Shown piece by piece: positions 14,997 through 24,933 of a stretch of DNA of 51,603 nt (the first letter of the stretch is position 1; every line of letters starts with the position of its first letter). The DNA lies in NCBI RefSeq assembly GCF_000420745.1, contig NZ_ATVN01000022.1, positions 1 through 51,603 on the forward strand. The letters run 5' to 3'. A model generated the notes under the pieces. It saw nothing but the letters and a program-made list of their open reading frames with translations. It was not told where the DNA came from and ran no database searches. Origin of the DNA: Pseudorhodobacter ferrugineus DSM 5888 (lineage in GTDB: Bacteria; Pseudomonadota; Alphaproteobacteria; Rhodobacterales; Rhodobacteraceae). The translations under genes and the position numbers were made by a program.

Positions 14997-16331
14997 CTAT
15001 TCCATCAGGCGGCGGGCAAGTTGGTTTTGCCGCGCCACAACGGACCCCAGATCAATCGTCACCATCGCCCCGCCGCGCACTACCTCGCGCCCTTCCACAA
15101 TTAAATCGCGCACCCGCATAGGCCCCGCCAACAAAAAAGCCACAGGATCCCATGACCCCGCCGCCTCCACCCCCGACACATCCCAAATCGCGATATCGGC
15201 CCGCTTGCCAACCTCTAACGACCCGCAATCATGCCGCCCCAAAACCTGCGCCCCGCCCAAGGTGGCAATCTCCAACGCCTCACGCGCGCTCATCGCATCG
15301 GCACCCCGTGCAACCCGCTGCAACAGCATCGCTTGCCGCGCCTCGGCCACCAAATTCCCCGCGTCATTGCTCGCCGATCCATCAACGCCAAGCCCCACCT
15401 TCACCCCTGCGTCCCGCATCGCGCGAACAGGTGCGATCCCCGACCCAAGGCGACAGTTCGAACATGGGCAATGCGCCACGCCCGTTCCTGTTCGGGCAAA
15501 TAAATCAATCTCTTGCCCGTCCAGCTTCACGCAATGCGCGTGCCAAACATCATCGCCCACCCAACCCAAATCTTCGGCATATTGGCCGGGGCGGCAGCCA
15601 AATTTTGCCAAACTATACGCGATATCTTCGTCATTCTCGGCCAAATGGGTGTGCAGCATCACACCCTTGTCGCGCGCCAAAAGGGCTGCATCACGCATCA
15701 GATCGCGACTGACGGAAAACGGCGAACAGGGCGCAATTCCAACACGCACCATCGCGCCCTCACGCGCGTCATGGAACCGGTCCGCCACGCGAATACAATC
15801 CTCCAGTATCGCCGCCTCGCCTTCCACCAGCCCATCGGGGGGCAAGCCACCATCACTCTCGCCAATGCTCATCGCGCCCCGCGTGGGGTGAAACCGCAGC
15901 CCCACCTCGCCCGCCGCCGCAATCGTATCATCCAGCCGCGCGCCGTTAGGGTACATATACAAATGGTCCGACGTCATACTACACCCCGTCAGCGCCAATT
16001 CCGCCAGCCCCACTTGGGCCGAGGTGAAAATCTCCTCGGGCCCGAACCGCGCCCAGATCGGATACAGCGTTTTCAGCCAGCCAAACAGTAGCGCGTCCTG
16101 CCCCCCCGGCACCGCCCGCGTCAGAGTTTGGTACAAATGATGATGCGTGTTTACCAATCCCGGCGTCACAACACAGCCCTTGGCATCAATCACGCGGCCT
16201 GTGGTCACAAGCCCCGCGCCAACAGCAGCAATGACCCCGCCACGGACCAACACATCTGACCGCGCAAGCTCACGCCGTGCGCCGTCCATCGTCACCACAA
16301 CATCAGCATTTTTAATCAGGATTTCAGACAT
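14997..16331 (-). CDS. 8-oxoguanine deaminase
   Basis: This zinc amidohydrolase is predicted to convert 8-oxoguanine to urate, a way to remove oxidised guanine. The 444-residue protein has NTHHHLYQTLTR (zinc His pair), HTHLAENDED, the HCPCSNCRLGSG loop and GLGVDGSASNDAGN with the catalytic Asp. The combination of GAMSIGESDGGLPP and GVDGSASNDA is what separates 8-oxoguanine deaminases from the atrazine-type hydrolases they resemble. It is intact, with ATG 16331 at the expected place. The guanine deaminase on the other side of the Mu-like element suggests that the two formed a purine-base cluster before the insertion. Confidence 0.88.
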   Translation of the reverse strand: MSEILIKNADVVVTMDGARRELARSDVLVRGGVIAAVGAGLVTTGRVIDAKGCVVTPGLVNTHHHLYQTLTRAVPGGQDALLFGWLKTLYPIWARFGPEEIFTSAQVGLAELALTGCSMTSDHLYMYPNGARLDDTIAAAGEVGLRFHPTRGAMSIGESDGGLPPDGLVEGEAAILEDCIRVADRFHDAREGAMVRVGIAPCSPFSVSRDLMRDAALLARDKGVMLHTHLAENDEDIAYSLAKFGCRPGQYAEDLGWVGDDVWHAHCVKLDGQEIDLFARTGTGVAHCPCSNCRLGSGIAPVRAMRDAGVKVGLGVDGSASNDAGNLVAEARQAMLLQRVARGADAMSAREALEIATLGGAQVLGRHDCGSLEVGKRADIAIWDVSGVEAAGSWDPVAFLLAGPMRVRDLIVEGREVVRGGAMVTIDLGSVVARQNQLARRLME

Positions 16332-16436
16332 ATAGGCCCCCTGTTTGAACCAACCCCTTCGGTGGATCAGGAAACCATCGCGCGACAGAAGGGGGGTAAA
16401 GGACTCACGCGGTTACAGAGTACCGCAGAAAATCCT

Positions 16437-17519
16437 TCAGTCAAACCGCCAAACCGTCTGCACATCGCCGCCCACTGCGGTCTGTGATACCAACCGCAAA
16501 CGCGGCGCATCGGCCAACGCGTGCAGGCCCATAGGCCCCACCGCACCGCGCCCTTCGGCCCCGATCACAGCCCCCGCGGTAAACGTCACCAACTCATCCA
16601 CCAGCCCTGCGCCAATCAACGCGGCAGCCAAGCCCGCGCCACCTTCGCAAAACACCCGTGTCATCCCTTGCGCGGCCAGTGCGGCCAAACCGGCCCGCAG
16701 GTCCAAATGCCCCGCGACCAACGGCACTTTGATCAAATGCGCGCCCGTCGCGGCCCAATCCTGCCCATCCACCCCCGGCCCATGCAGCATCCAAACCGGA
16801 ACATCCCGTGCCGTTTGCCCCAAACGGCCAAACGGTGCCGCACGCAGCCCGCTATCCACCACAACCCGCACAGGTTGGCGCATCACGCCCATATCCCTAA
16901 CCGTCAAATCGGGATCATCCGCCAAAACAGTGCCAGACCCGACCATCACCGCATCATGCGTCATCCGCATCAGGTGGACGGCGCGGCGCGCATCCGCCCC
17001 CGTAATCCAACGGCTTTCACCGCTTGCCGTGGCAATCCGCCCATCCAAAGTGGTGGCCAGCTTCAATGTCACCAAAGGCAGCCCTTGGGTGACACGTTTC
17101 AAGAACCCGCGGTTCAAAACACGCGCCTCCTCGGCGCAAAGCCCTTCATCAACCTTAACCCCTGCAGCACGCAACATCGCATGCCCCTTGCCCGCGACGC
17201 GCGGGTCAGGATCGGTCAACGCGCTGAAAACATGGGAAACACCCGCCTCGATCAAACCCGCTGCACAAGGCGGTGTCATGCCGTGATGCGCGCAAGGTTC
17301 CAGCGTCACATAGGCCACCGCCCCCCTTGCGGCAGCGCCGGCATGATACAGCGCCATCCGTTCTGCATGTGGCCGCCCGCCGGTTTGGGTCCACCCCCGC
17401 CCGACAATCCGGCCACCGTTCACCAGAACGCAGCCCACCGCAGGGTTAGGCCAGACATTCCCAAGGCCACGCATCGCAAGCTGCAATGCGTGGCGCATAT
17501 GGGCGCTATGGTCGGTCAT
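16437..17519 (-). CDS. ribD: Bifunctional riboflavin biosynthesis protein RibD
   Basis: RibD carries out two steps after GTP cyclohydrolase II, pyrimidine deamination and then side-chain reduction. The N-terminal deaminase domain has PHAERMAL (His51, Glu53) and [11 protein letters not shown] (Cys76, Cys85) as zinc ligands and catalytic Glu. The C-terminal reductase domain starts near [20 protein letters not shown]. The length (360 residues) is normal. The start codon overlaps the stop of nrdR by 4 bases, so the two genes form one unit. No FMN riboswitch is seen ahead of this pair. Confidence 0.95.
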   Translation of the reverse strand: MTDHSAHMRHALQLAMRGLGNVWPNPAVGCVLVNGGRIVGRGWTQTGGRPHAERMALYHAGAAARGAVAYVTLEPCAHHGMTPPCAAGLIEAGVSHVFSALTDPDPRVAGKGHAMLRAAGVKVDEGLCAEEARVLNRGFLKRVTQGLPLVTLKLATTLDGRIATASGESRWITGADARRAVHLMRMTHDAVMVGSGTVLADDPDLTVRDMGVMRQPVRVVVDSGLRAAPFGRLGQTARDVPVWMLHGPGVDGQDWAATGAHLIKVPLVAGHLDLRAGLAALAAQGMTRVFCEGGAGLAAALIGAGLVDELVTFTAGAVIGAEGRGAVGPMGLHALADAPRLRLVSQTAVGGDVQTVWRFD

Positions 17520-17983
17520 TCCTCAGAGGGGCTGACAGGCCGCAGCTCGGATACGAACTTATCAAAGTCATCCGCCGCTTGGAAGTTCTTGTAAACGCTA
17601 GCAAATCGTACATATGCCACCGTATCGATCCGCGCGAGGGATTCCATGACAATCTCACCGATTATCTTGGAATTGATATCAGTCTCGCCCAGACTTTCCA
17701 GCCGCCGCACGATGCCGCTGATCATCTGGTCAATCCGCTCCGGATCAATGGGGCGCTTTTGCATCGCCATCCGGATAGACCGTTCCAGCTTGGCACGGTC
17801 AAAATCTTCGCGTTTGCCGTTGGTCTTGATCACCACAAGGTCGCGCAACTGCACACGCTCATAGGTCGTAAACCGCCCGCCACAGGCTGGGCAAAACCGC
17901 CGCCTCCGAATAGACACATGGTCTTCGGCCGGACGGCTGTCTTTCACTTGGGTGTCGATATTCCCGCAGAATGGGCAGCGCAT
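17516..17983 (-). CDS. nrdR: Transcriptional repressor NrdR
   Basis: NrdR senses ATP/dATP and represses ribonucleotide reductase genes. The 155-residue protein has a zinc ribbon with Cys3, Cys6, Cys31 and Cys34 (CPFC and CPAC) and an ATP-cone domain (about 49-139) including [20 protein letters not shown]. Both length and motifs are standard. It heads the nrdR-ribD unit. In many Rhodobacterales glyA precedes nrdR; here the upstream side is instead a 320-base non-coding stretch and a divergent dedA gene. Confidence 0.96.
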   Translation of the reverse strand: MRCPFCGNIDTQVKDSRPAEDHVSIRRRRFCPACGGRFTTYERVQLRDLVVIKTNGKREDFDRAKLERSIRMAMQKRPIDPERIDQMISGIVRRLESLGETDINSKIIGEIVMESLARIDTVAYVRFASVYKNFQAADDFDKFVSELRPVSPSEE

Positions 17984-18304
17984 AGGCTGATCCCCCTTCG
18001 TTTCTTGTTTTTACTGCCTCAAATGCGGGGGTTCGGCCCCCCCTGTTTATGCATAGGACTATAGGCAACCGCACAGGTCTTGGGTAGCGGATTTTTGCCG
18101 AGCCTAGATATAGTAACCAAGGTGTGGCGCGTGGGACTCAATTGGCTAAGGTCCGCTGTTTTCAATGCACACGGAACCTGCGGGTCATGCTCGCCATCCC
18201 GCCGCCCCTCAAGCCGTCGGCGATCTTTCGCACCCGCGCCAAAAGCGCCTCTTGCGGTCACGGCCCAAAAGCCTATGTGACAGGGGCAACGAAGGTGATC
18301 TTGC
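17984..18304. other. Intergenic region between divergent nrdR and dedA
   Basis: These 321 bases hold no convincing gene. The left half should contain the nrdR promoter. From about 18140 to 18300 the sequence is GC-rich and contains several short complementary blocks (for example GCGGG/CCCGC at about 18179-18201), so a structured leader or small RNA is possible. I could not assign it to a known RNA family. The plus-strand open frame that crosses it continues out of frame through dedA and is a shadow. Confidence 0.4.
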
Positions 18305-18880
18305 ATGTTCGACCCAACCTCATTTATTTCCCAATTCGGCTTGTTGGCCGTCTTTGGCACGGCCGCAATCGAAGGCGACGCGGCTGTGGTAACCGCAGGC
18401 GTACTGGCGCAGCGCGGCATTCTTCCCCTGTGGCCGGTGATTTTTGCAGGCATGGCGGGAGGCTGGTTTTCCGACCTGCTGATCTATCACCTCGCCCGTC
18501 GCTTTCGCGACCATCCCCGCACGGTGCGGGGGGTGACGGCGGCGCGGAAATGGCGGTTCTTCAATATTGCCGTGGCATACCCCATGCTGCTGGCACTCGC
18601 CATCCGCTTCATGCCCGGCGTGCGCACCGCTGGTCCCGTGGCGCTTGCCACCGCCACCCCGATCACACCGCTGCGCTATACGATCCTGACCGGCATCGCT
18701 GCGTTTTTGTGGTCGTTCATTCTGGTCCATGTCGGCCAACAGGCAAGCCACATCATCGCCCACCTTTTCAAAGGGTTCGATCTGCCGGAATGGGTCGAGA
18801 TCGGGATTCCGGTGGCGATTGTTCTGGTGCTGACGGTGTTTGCGATCCGCAAATGGCGCAAACGGGTGCCGGGGGCGTGA
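18305..18880 (+). CDS. DedA-family membrane protein
   Basis: This 191-residue protein has the SNARE-associated (DedA) fold. Near the N-terminus is the hallmark IEGDAAVVTAGVLAQRG. The reentrant-loop region is followed by RFMPGVRTAGPVALATA, and there are two C-terminal membrane helices. DedA proteins act as undecaprenyl-phosphate or phospholipid flippases/transporters in the inner membrane; which substrate this one takes is unknown. A ribosome binding site AAGGTG lies eight bases before ATG 18305. It stands alone, convergent with rpoD, and shares a bidirectional terminator with it. Confidence 0.85.
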   Translation: MFDPTSFISQFGLLAVFGTAAIEGDAAVVTAGVLAQRGILPLWPVIFAGMAGGWFSDLLIYHLARRFRDHPRTVRGVTAARKWRFFNIAVAYPMLLALAIRFMPGVRTAGPVALATATPITPLRYTILTGIAAFLWSFILVHVGQQASHIIAHLFKGFDLPEWVEIGIPVAIVLVLTVFAIRKWRKRVPGA

Positions 18881-18948
18881 GGGTTAGGGTTAGGGGGCAA
18901 TGCCCATACCCACCTTACCCGCAACGAACACATGCAACTCTAAACAAA

Positions 18949-18972
18949 AAAGCGCCCCTCAGGGCGCTTTTC
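18949..18972. terminator. Bidirectional terminator between dedA and rpoD
   Basis: AAGCGCCC, a CTCA loop and GGGCGCTT form a perfect stem. TTTT follows on the plus strand and TTTTTTG on the minus strand, so it can end transcription from both sides. Confidence 0.85.
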
Positions 18973-18973
18973 T

Positions 18974-20956
18974 TTACTGATCCAAGAACGACCGCAATTT
19001 CCTGCTCCGGCTCGGGTGCTTCAACTTCCGCAGCGCTTTCGCCTCAATCTGGCGAATACGTTCGCGGGTCACGCTGAACTGCTGGCCCACTTCTTCCAAG
19101 GTGTGATCGGTGTTCATGCCGATGCCAAAGCGCATGCGCAGAACGCGCTCCTCACGCGGGGTCAGCGATGCCAAAACCCGTGTCGTCGTTTCCTTCAGGT
19201 TTTCCTGAATGGCACTGTCCAGCGGCAAAACCGCGTTCTTGTCTTCGATGAAGTCGCCAAGCTGGCTGTCTTCCTCATCGCCAATCGGGGTTTCAAGGGA
19301 AATCGGCTCTTTGGCGATCTTCATCACCTTGCGCACTTTTTCCAACGGCATTTGCAGCTTTTCAGCCAGTTCTTCTGGCGTCGGCTCGCGACCAATTTCG
19401 TGCAACATCTGCCGCCCCGTGCGAACCAGCTTGTTGATCGTTTCGATCATATGCACCGGAATACGGATCGTGCGGGCTTGGTCGGCAATCGACCGTGTAA
19501 TCGCCTGACGGATCCACCATGTTGCATAAGTGCTAAACTTATAGCCACGACGGTATTCGAACTTGTCTACGGCCTTCATCAGGCCGATGTTGCCTTCCTG
19601 AATAAGATCAAGAAATTGCAAGCCACGGTTCGTGTACTTTTTCGCGATCGAGATAACGAGCCGAAGGTTCGCTTCGACCATTTCCTTCTTGGCCTGACGG
19701 GCTTCTTTCTCGCCCTTCTGGACCTGATTCACGATGCGGCGGAATTCGGAAATATCGACCCCAACGTAAGAACCAACTTGCGCCATCTCATCGCGCAGCT
19801 CTTCAACCTTCTCGCGGGATTTCTCCATCAAGGCCTGCCAGCCGCGCCCATCCTTGGCGGCCATACGGTCGCACCATGACGGGTCCAGCTCGTAGCCCTG
19901 ATATTCCTCGATAAACTCGCGGCGGTTGATGCGGGCTTGGTCAGCCAGCTTTACCATGCCCGAATTGATCGCCATGATCCGGCGGTTGATGCCGTAAAGC
20001 TGGTCAATCAGCGCTTCGATACGGTTGTTGTGCAGATGCAATTCGTTGACCAAAAGCACAATCTCGGACCGCAGTTTTTGATAGGCGTCTTCTTCCTTGG
20101 TGGAAAACAGATCTTTTTTGTTCATTGTCGCCGACATGCGCAATGTCTGCATTTCTGCAAGCATTTCATAATCATGCGCAATAACTTCCAGCGTTTCCAG
20201 CACGCGCGGCTTTAGCGCGGCTTCCATCGCGGCCAGCGACATGTTCGATGCTTCGTCATCGTCATCATCATCGTCATTGTTCGACAGCGGGTTGCCATCG
20301 GCATCCAGCTCGGGCCCTGTATCACGCTTGGGGGCCGCTTCGCCGCTTGCGTTCAAACCACCGACCAAATCCTCGTCGCCTTCGCCATCAAGGCCACGGC
20401 CAAAGGTGGTTTCAAGGTCGATCACGTCGCGCAGCAAAATGTCCTCGGACAAAAGTTCGTCGCGCCAGATCGTGATTGCTTGAAAGGTCAGCGGGCTTTC
20501 GCACAGGCCCAAGATCATCGTGTTGCGGCCGGCCTCGATGCGCTTGGCAATCGCAATCTCGCCTTCGCGCGACAGCAATTCAACCGAACCCATTTCGCGC
20601 AGATACATGCGCACGGGGTCATCGGTGCGGTCCAGCGTTTCCGCCGCCGCCCCCGACAATGCCACTTCGCGCGACCCCGTGCCGGTTTCGACCAACTCAC
20701 CGGCCGAAGAGCTGTCTTCCATCTCTTCTTCTTCGGTGACCTGAATGCCCATTTCGGACAGCATCGACATCACGTCTTCGATCTGATCCGAACTGACCTG
20801 CTCGGGTGGCAACACCGCGTTCAACTGGTCATAGGTGATATAGCCACGCTCGCGCGCATCCGCGATCATCTTCTTGATGGCAGCCTGGCTCATATCCAGC
20901 GAGCCGTCGCCCTCTGTATCGTCTTGCTTGCTGTCGTCATTGTCTTTGGCTGCCAT
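18974..20956 (-). CDS. rpoD: Primary sigma factor RpoD (sigma-70)
   Basis: This is the housekeeping sigma factor. The 660-residue protein has region 1.1 (from about residue 25), region 1.2 ([21 protein letters not shown]), a long non-conserved region with an acidic run around DDDDDDDE, and region 2 ([21 protein letters not shown], then [13 protein letters not shown]). Regions 3 and 4 close it with the -35 recognition helix in [18 protein letters not shown] 20956 is preferred because AAAGGAGC lies six bases before it; the frame runs 22 codons further upstream. It lies downstream of dnaG, separated by 220 bases, in the classical dnaG-rpoD arrangement. Confidence 0.98.
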   Translation of the reverse strand: MAAKDNDDSKQDDTEGDGSLDMSQAAIKKMIADARERGYITYDQLNAVLPPEQVSSDQIEDVMSMLSEMGIQVTEEEEMEDSSSAGELVETGTGSREVALSGAAAETLDRTDDPVRMYLREMGSVELLSREGEIAIAKRIEAGRNTMILGLCESPLTFQAITIWRDELLSEDILLRDVIDLETTFGRGLDGEGDEDLVGGLNASGEAAPKRDTGPELDADGNPLSNNDDDDDDDEASNMSLAAMEAALKPRVLETLEVIAHDYEMLAEMQTLRMSATMNKKDLFSTKEEDAYQKLRSEIVLLVNELHLHNNRIEALIDQLYGINRRIMAINSGMVKLADQARINRREFIEEYQGYELDPSWCDRMAAKDGRGWQALMEKSREKVEELRDEMAQVGSYVGVDISEFRRIVNQVQKGEKEARQAKKEMVEANLRLVISIAKKYTNRGLQFLDLIQEGNIGLMKAVDKFEYRRGYKFSTYATWWIRQAITRSIADQARTIRIPVHMIETINKLVRTGRQMLHEIGREPTPEELAEKLQMPLEKVRKVMKIAKEPISLETPIGDEEDSQLGDFIEDKNAVLPLDSAIQENLKETTTRVLASLTPREERVLRMRFGIGMNTDHTLEEVGQQFSVTRERIRQIEAKALRKLKHPSRSRKLRSFLDQ

Positions 20957-21176
20957 GGATGCTCCTTTGGCCAAGTGGTCTGTTCTAGTGAACCGAATCA
21001 CTCGGTCGAATGTACGAATCATTAGCGCGAATCACGGGAGGTAAAAGGCTTTACCCCTATTTTCCTGTAATTTGCTCGTTTATCAGCTTTTTTGCCGAAA
21101 TTAAAAGGCCCCTCCTGCCAAATTCCCGCTCGCCCCCATTGTGGGGCGCGCAGGCAAGGCGCTTATGGCGCAGCCC

Positions 21177-23144
21177 TCAGGTTTTCGACCTGCCGTTGCG
21201 GCCAAAATCAATGCGGTCCCACAGGCTGCGCGCCTCCTCCAGCTCTTCTCGGTCCATCTCCACCCCGTTATCGGCAACAAACCCTTCACCTTTCACGGCT
21301 TCCGGCCCTTTGGCGGCCGAAAATCTGGCCTCGTTTGCTTGGGCCAGCCGCCATGTCAGGCCTTCATCTGCCAGCCCGTCCAAATCCTCAACCGCTTCGT
21401 TCACCTCACGCCGCCCACCACGTGCTGATCGCAGTTTGCGCAGCATGTCGCCAAGGCAGATTTCTGCAAATTCGCGGTCTTCGGTTTTCCGTATCGGTGG
21501 TGCTGTGATGACATGGTTCTGGTGAAGCAAGCTTTCAACCACCGCGCGGTGGTCTTGGCGCAGTTTTTCTATCGGCTCTGCCCCAACGTCACAACGCAAA
21601 AGCCCCGTGCGCAAGCGGTCCTCCTCGGGATCCGTGAAAATCATGCGGTCCAAAACAGGTTCAAACGTGGCGATCAGGCTGGGATGCGTCAGCAGCGTGG
21701 CCAAAATAACCTGCTCCAATACCCGCTCGTCACTCGCCCCCAGCGCCAACGCCGAGGATTTCGTCGTCGCCACGGGTGGCAAGGCAGGCGCCCAAGGCGC
21801 GCCTTTCCCACGTGCGCCCCCTAGGTTCGGCACCCACTCCTTGCGCGGGGCCGCCTTGCGTTGGCCAAACAAATCCCAGCGCAGGCGTTTGATTTCCTCG
21901 CCGTAATGGCCGCGAATGGACGCGTCCTTGATCCGCATCAGGGCGGTGCGCAGGGTTTTATCCAGCGCCGCCTTGCGTTCGGGGCTGTCAAACACCCGCC
22001 CTTCGGTTTCGCGCTGCCACAGCAAGTTAACCATCGGCTGGGCCGCATCCAGCACCGCCTGCATCGCGCCTGCCCCTTGCGATTTCAGCAAATCATCGGG
22101 GTCCAACCCCGCAGGCAGCACCGCAAAGCGCAGGCCCTGCCCCGCCTCCAAGAGCGGCAGCGCCAGATCAATCACCCGCAAGGCGGCGCGCACCCCGGCC
22201 GTGTCGCCGTCCAGTGCAATCACGGGTTCAGGGCTAACACGCCACATCAGACGCAGCTGATCCTCGGTCACAGCGGTGCCCAAAGGGGCCACGGTCGCCG
22301 TGAACCCCGCCTCAGACAGCGCGATCACATCCATATAGCCTTCGGCCACGATCAACGGCGCACCCTTACCCGCCGCCTCACGCGCGGGGCCAAGGTTGAA
22401 CAGATTGCGGCCTTTGTCGAACAAATCCGTTTCCGGCCCGTTCAAGTATTTCGCCCGCGCGTTGGGGTCGAGTGACCGCCCGCCAAGGCTGATGGCGCGG
22501 CCCCGCGCATCGCGGATCGGAAAGATGATCCGCGCGCGAAAGCGGTCATAGGGCGCGTCATTATGGTCGGATACCGCACAGACCCCGCTGTCGAGGATCA
22601 GATCGGGCGCAAAGCCTTTAGCCTGCATTGCCGCAAACACCGCTTGCCGCCCCTCGGGCGACCAACCGATTTGCCAGCGGTCTTGCGCATCGGCCTTAAG
22701 CCCGCGCCGATCAAGATAATCGCGCGCCTGCTGCCCGCCTGCGGTTTTCAACTGCAAACGGCAGAATTTCACCGCCTCTTCCATCACCTCGGCCAATTGG
22801 CTGCGCCGATCGGCCTTTTGGGCGGCCACAGGGTCGCGCGCGGGCATCGGCATGCCGGCCTCACGCGCAAGCAGTTCGACCGCCTCCATGAACCCAAGAT
22901 TTTCGGTTTCCTTGATAAAGGTCAGCGCATCGCCCTTAGCATGGCAGCCAAAGCAATAATAAAACCCTTTGCGATCATCGACATGAAAGCTGGCGGATTT
23001 TTCTTGGTGGAACGGACACGGCGCCCACATATCGCCTTTGCCCTGATTGGATTTGCGCACATCCCAAATCACCTTGCGCCCAACGACTTGGGACAAGGAG
23101 ACGCGCGTGCGCAGTTCGTCGATGAAACCGGGTGGCAGACTCAT
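21177..23144 (-). CDS. dnaG: DNA primase DnaG
   Basis: DnaG makes RNA primers for DNA replication. The 655-residue protein has an N-terminal CHC2 zinc finger with Cys43, His46, Cys64 and Cys67 (APCPFH, YYCFGC). The central Toprim RNA polymerase domain follows, with VAEGYMDVIALSEAG and the EPVIALDGDTAG metal site, and a helical C-terminal DnaB-interacting region ends the protein. The length is normal for alphaproteobacteria. Only a weak ribosome binding site (TAGG) precedes ATG 23144. rpoD follows on the same strand after a gap large enough to hold its own promoter. Confidence 0.97.
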   Translation of the reverse strand: MSLPPGFIDELRTRVSLSQVVGRKVIWDVRKSNQGKGDMWAPCPFHQEKSASFHVDDRKGFYYCFGCHAKGDALTFIKETENLGFMEAVELLAREAGMPMPARDPVAAQKADRRSQLAEVMEEAVKFCRLQLKTAGGQQARDYLDRRGLKADAQDRWQIGWSPEGRQAVFAAMQAKGFAPDLILDSGVCAVSDHNDAPYDRFRARIIFPIRDARGRAISLGGRSLDPNARAKYLNGPETDLFDKGRNLFNLGPAREAAGKGAPLIVAEGYMDVIALSEAGFTATVAPLGTAVTEDQLRLMWRVSPEPVIALDGDTAGVRAALRVIDLALPLLEAGQGLRFAVLPAGLDPDDLLKSQGAGAMQAVLDAAQPMVNLLWQRETEGRVFDSPERKAALDKTLRTALMRIKDASIRGHYGEEIKRLRWDLFGQRKAAPRKEWVPNLGGARGKGAPWAPALPPVATTKSSALALGASDERVLEQVILATLLTHPSLIATFEPVLDRMIFTDPEEDRLRTGLLRCDVGAEPIEKLRQDHRAVVESLLHQNHVITAPPIRKTEDREFAEICLGDMLRKLRSARGGRREVNEAVEDLDGLADEGLTWRLAQANEARFSAAKGPEAVKGEGFVADNGVEMDREELEEARSLWDRIDFGRNGRSKT

Positions 23145-23212
23145 AGCCTATATATCGGACGGGCGGGCGCGATAGGCAAGCGGCGCGATTGCGGGACGGG
23201 CGGGGGCCAGCC

Positions 23213-23246
23213 CCCGCACCCCCGGGATATTTTTGCCGAAAAGAAA
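23213..23246 (-). repeat. Gene-end motif, copy 2
   Basis: Read on the minus strand, directly after the M20 amidohydrolase gene, the sequence gives CTTTCTTTTCGGC, then AAAAATATCCCGGGGG. It matches the motif that follows guaD at 10363-10391, in the same orientation relative to the upstream gene. Confidence 0.45.
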
Positions 23247-23260
23247 GGGGAAAGAGGGGG

Positions 23261-24409
23261 TTAGCCCAAAATTTGGCGTGTGATGCGGTGAAAGATTTCT
23301 GTGCCGATGGGGATCAGGTCATCGGGGAAATCATAATCGGGGTTGTGCAAGGCCGGGTGATCGAGGCCAGAGCCCAAGAACACCATTGCGCCCTTGGTGC
23401 CTTGCAGGTTGCTGAAGCGGCCAAAATCCTCGGACGCGCGTTCGGGCAAGTCGCCTTGGTCATGCACAATTCCCAGTCTGTCCAACACGTTTGCAAAGAC
23501 CTCGGTCGCCTGAGGGTTATTGGCGCAGGCCGCGAAATCATCGTGATAGGTGATGGTCAGGCGCAAACCGCCTGCATCGGCTTGGGCTTTGGCCAAACCT
23601 TCGGCCTCGGCCCGCAATGCGGCCATCGGTTCGTCCAGCATCGTGCGCAGCGTGACCCAAATCTCGCCATGCGCGGGCGACACCCCGAAATTCGGTTCGC
23701 CCAGCGTCACATGGGTTATCGTGGCCAAACGATACTCCGGCCCCAGCGGCCCACCCTGCCCCAAAGCGCCCAGCGCGGGAATAAGCGCCGCAACAGCGCG
23801 CGCAGGCGAAACCCCATGTTCCGGCTGTGCGGCATGGCTGGTTTTGCCTTCCAGCGTGATCTTCATCCCGACCGATGCACAATTCACTGGCCCTTCCGCC
23901 AACCAGCATTCGCCCAGTTTGCAGCCCGGCATATTGTGCAAGGAGAACGCCCAGTCAGGGTGCAACCCGTCAAACTTCGGGTCGGCAATCACGGCCGCAG
24001 CCCCGGACCCGTCTTCCTCGGCCGGTTGAAACATCAATATCACGCGGCCCTTGGCAGGGCGTTTGCGGGCCAGCAACCGTGCAAGGCCCATAAGGATGGT
24101 CGTATGCCCGTCATGGCCACACAGATGGCCCTTACCGTCAATGGTCGAACGGTGCGCCGCGCTTGATATCTCTTGGATCGGCAGCGCATCAAGCTCACAG
24201 CGAAACAGGACCGATGGCCCAGCAAGCCCACTGTCAAACACCGCCGCGACCCCGTGCCCGCCAAGGCCCGCGACAACACGGTCTGGCGCATCCCCCAAAG
24301 CCGCCACAACCCGCGCCGCCGTTTCCACCTCAAACCCCGACAATTCGGGAACGCGGTGCAGGGCGCGGCGAAACGCCGTGAGTTCCGTAATGTCGGAATT
24401 GGTCAGCAT
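23261..24409 (-). CDS. M20 family amidohydrolase (aminoacylase/hippurate hydrolase type)
   Basis: This 382-residue protein is a metal-dependent amide hydrolase of the M20D group. It shows LCGHDGH (about 96-102) and FQPAEEDGSG with two glutamates, then a dimerisation insert GKTSHAAQPEHGVSP, and near the C-terminus the metal ligand segment around ASEDFGRF. Such enzymes release amino acids from N-acyl or N-carbamoyl derivatives, or act on indole conjugates; the substrate cannot be read. The gene overlaps soxG by 7 bases, so it belongs to the sarcosine oxidase operon and may generate an N-methyl amino acid or glycine precursor. That link is inferred. Confidence 0.88.
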   Translation of the reverse strand: MLTNSDITELTAFRRALHRVPELSGFEVETAARVVAALGDAPDRVVAGLGGHGVAAVFDSGLAGPSVLFRCELDALPIQEISSAAHRSTIDGKGHLCGHDGHTTILMGLARLLARKRPAKGRVILMFQPAEEDGSGAAAVIADPKFDGLHPDWAFSLHNMPGCKLGECWLAEGPVNCASVGMKITLEGKTSHAAQPEHGVSPARAVAALIPALGALGQGGPLGPEYRLATITHVTLGEPNFGVSPAHGEIWVTLRTMLDEPMAALRAEAEGLAKAQADAGGLRLTITYHDDFAACANNPQATEVFANVLDRLGIVHDQGDLPERASEDFGRFSNLQGTKGAMVFLGSGLDHPALHNPDYDFPDDLIPIGTEIFHRITRQILG

Positions 24410-24933
24410 GCCAAACGAGCGGCGCGCATCTTCATCGCCACCTCCAATTCATGCCACGCGGTGCGGGCCATCGACCGGAACACCAGCAACTCAAATCCAT
24501 CTTTTACCCTAATCAAAACCACCGCCATATGCCCCAGCGATGTGCGCGCGCACGCCCCCACAGCCATGTCGCGCAAATCCAGCGGGATCAGCCGCGCCAG
24601 CACATCCACAGCCCCCGCGCCCGTCAGCGATACCCCCGCCCAACCATCGCTTTGGTCTGTCAGCGCCGCCAGCCCGTCCAGCCCATCCGGCACAGCCCCG
24701 ATCAAAAACGCCTGCCCCCGTCCGGTCCAAACCAGCCGTGCCGCACCTTTGGCCGACACCATGTTGGGCGCAGGAAACACCAGCGGTTTCAAAGCTGCCG
24801 CCAGCGTTTTCTCCTGCCCCACAAAGGGCGCGACAGACGTCACCTGCCCCAAATCCACTTCGGCCAGCGTCACACCGCCCGAAACCACAGCCCCTTGCCC
24901 CCACAGCGGGGTCTTTGCGATCAAATCAGCCAC
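24403..24933 (-). CDS. soxG: Sarcosine oxidase gamma subunit
   Basis: This is the smallest catalytic-complex partner but one of heterotetrameric sarcosine oxidase (alpha, beta, gamma, delta). The 176-residue protein has the expected moderate similarity to SoxG, with VSLTGAGAVDVLARLIPLDL and the closing VKDGFELLVFRSMARTAWHEL. The gamma subunit folds like part of the folate-binding region and helps hold alpha and beta together. The start overlaps soxA by 8 bases and the stop overlaps the amidohydrolase start, so translation is tightly coupled. Confidence 0.88.
   Translation of the reverse strand: MADLIAKTPLWGQGAVVSGGVTLAEVDLGQVTSVAPFVGQEKTLAAALKPLVFPAPNMVSAKGAARLVWTGRGQAFLIGAVPDGLDGLAALTDQSDGWAGVSLTGAGAVDVLARLIPLDLRDMAVGACARTSLGHMAVVLIRVKDGFELLVFRSMARTAWHELEVAMKMRAARLAC

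Noticed and set aside
18124-19077. 317-residue plus-strand frame over dedA
   Set aside because: It crosses dedA in another frame and runs into the terminator and the antisense of rpoD. The DedA frame carries the family motifs.
23189-24166. 325-residue plus-strand frame opposite the amidohydrolase
   Set aside because: It is the antisense shadow of a well-recognised M20 gene.
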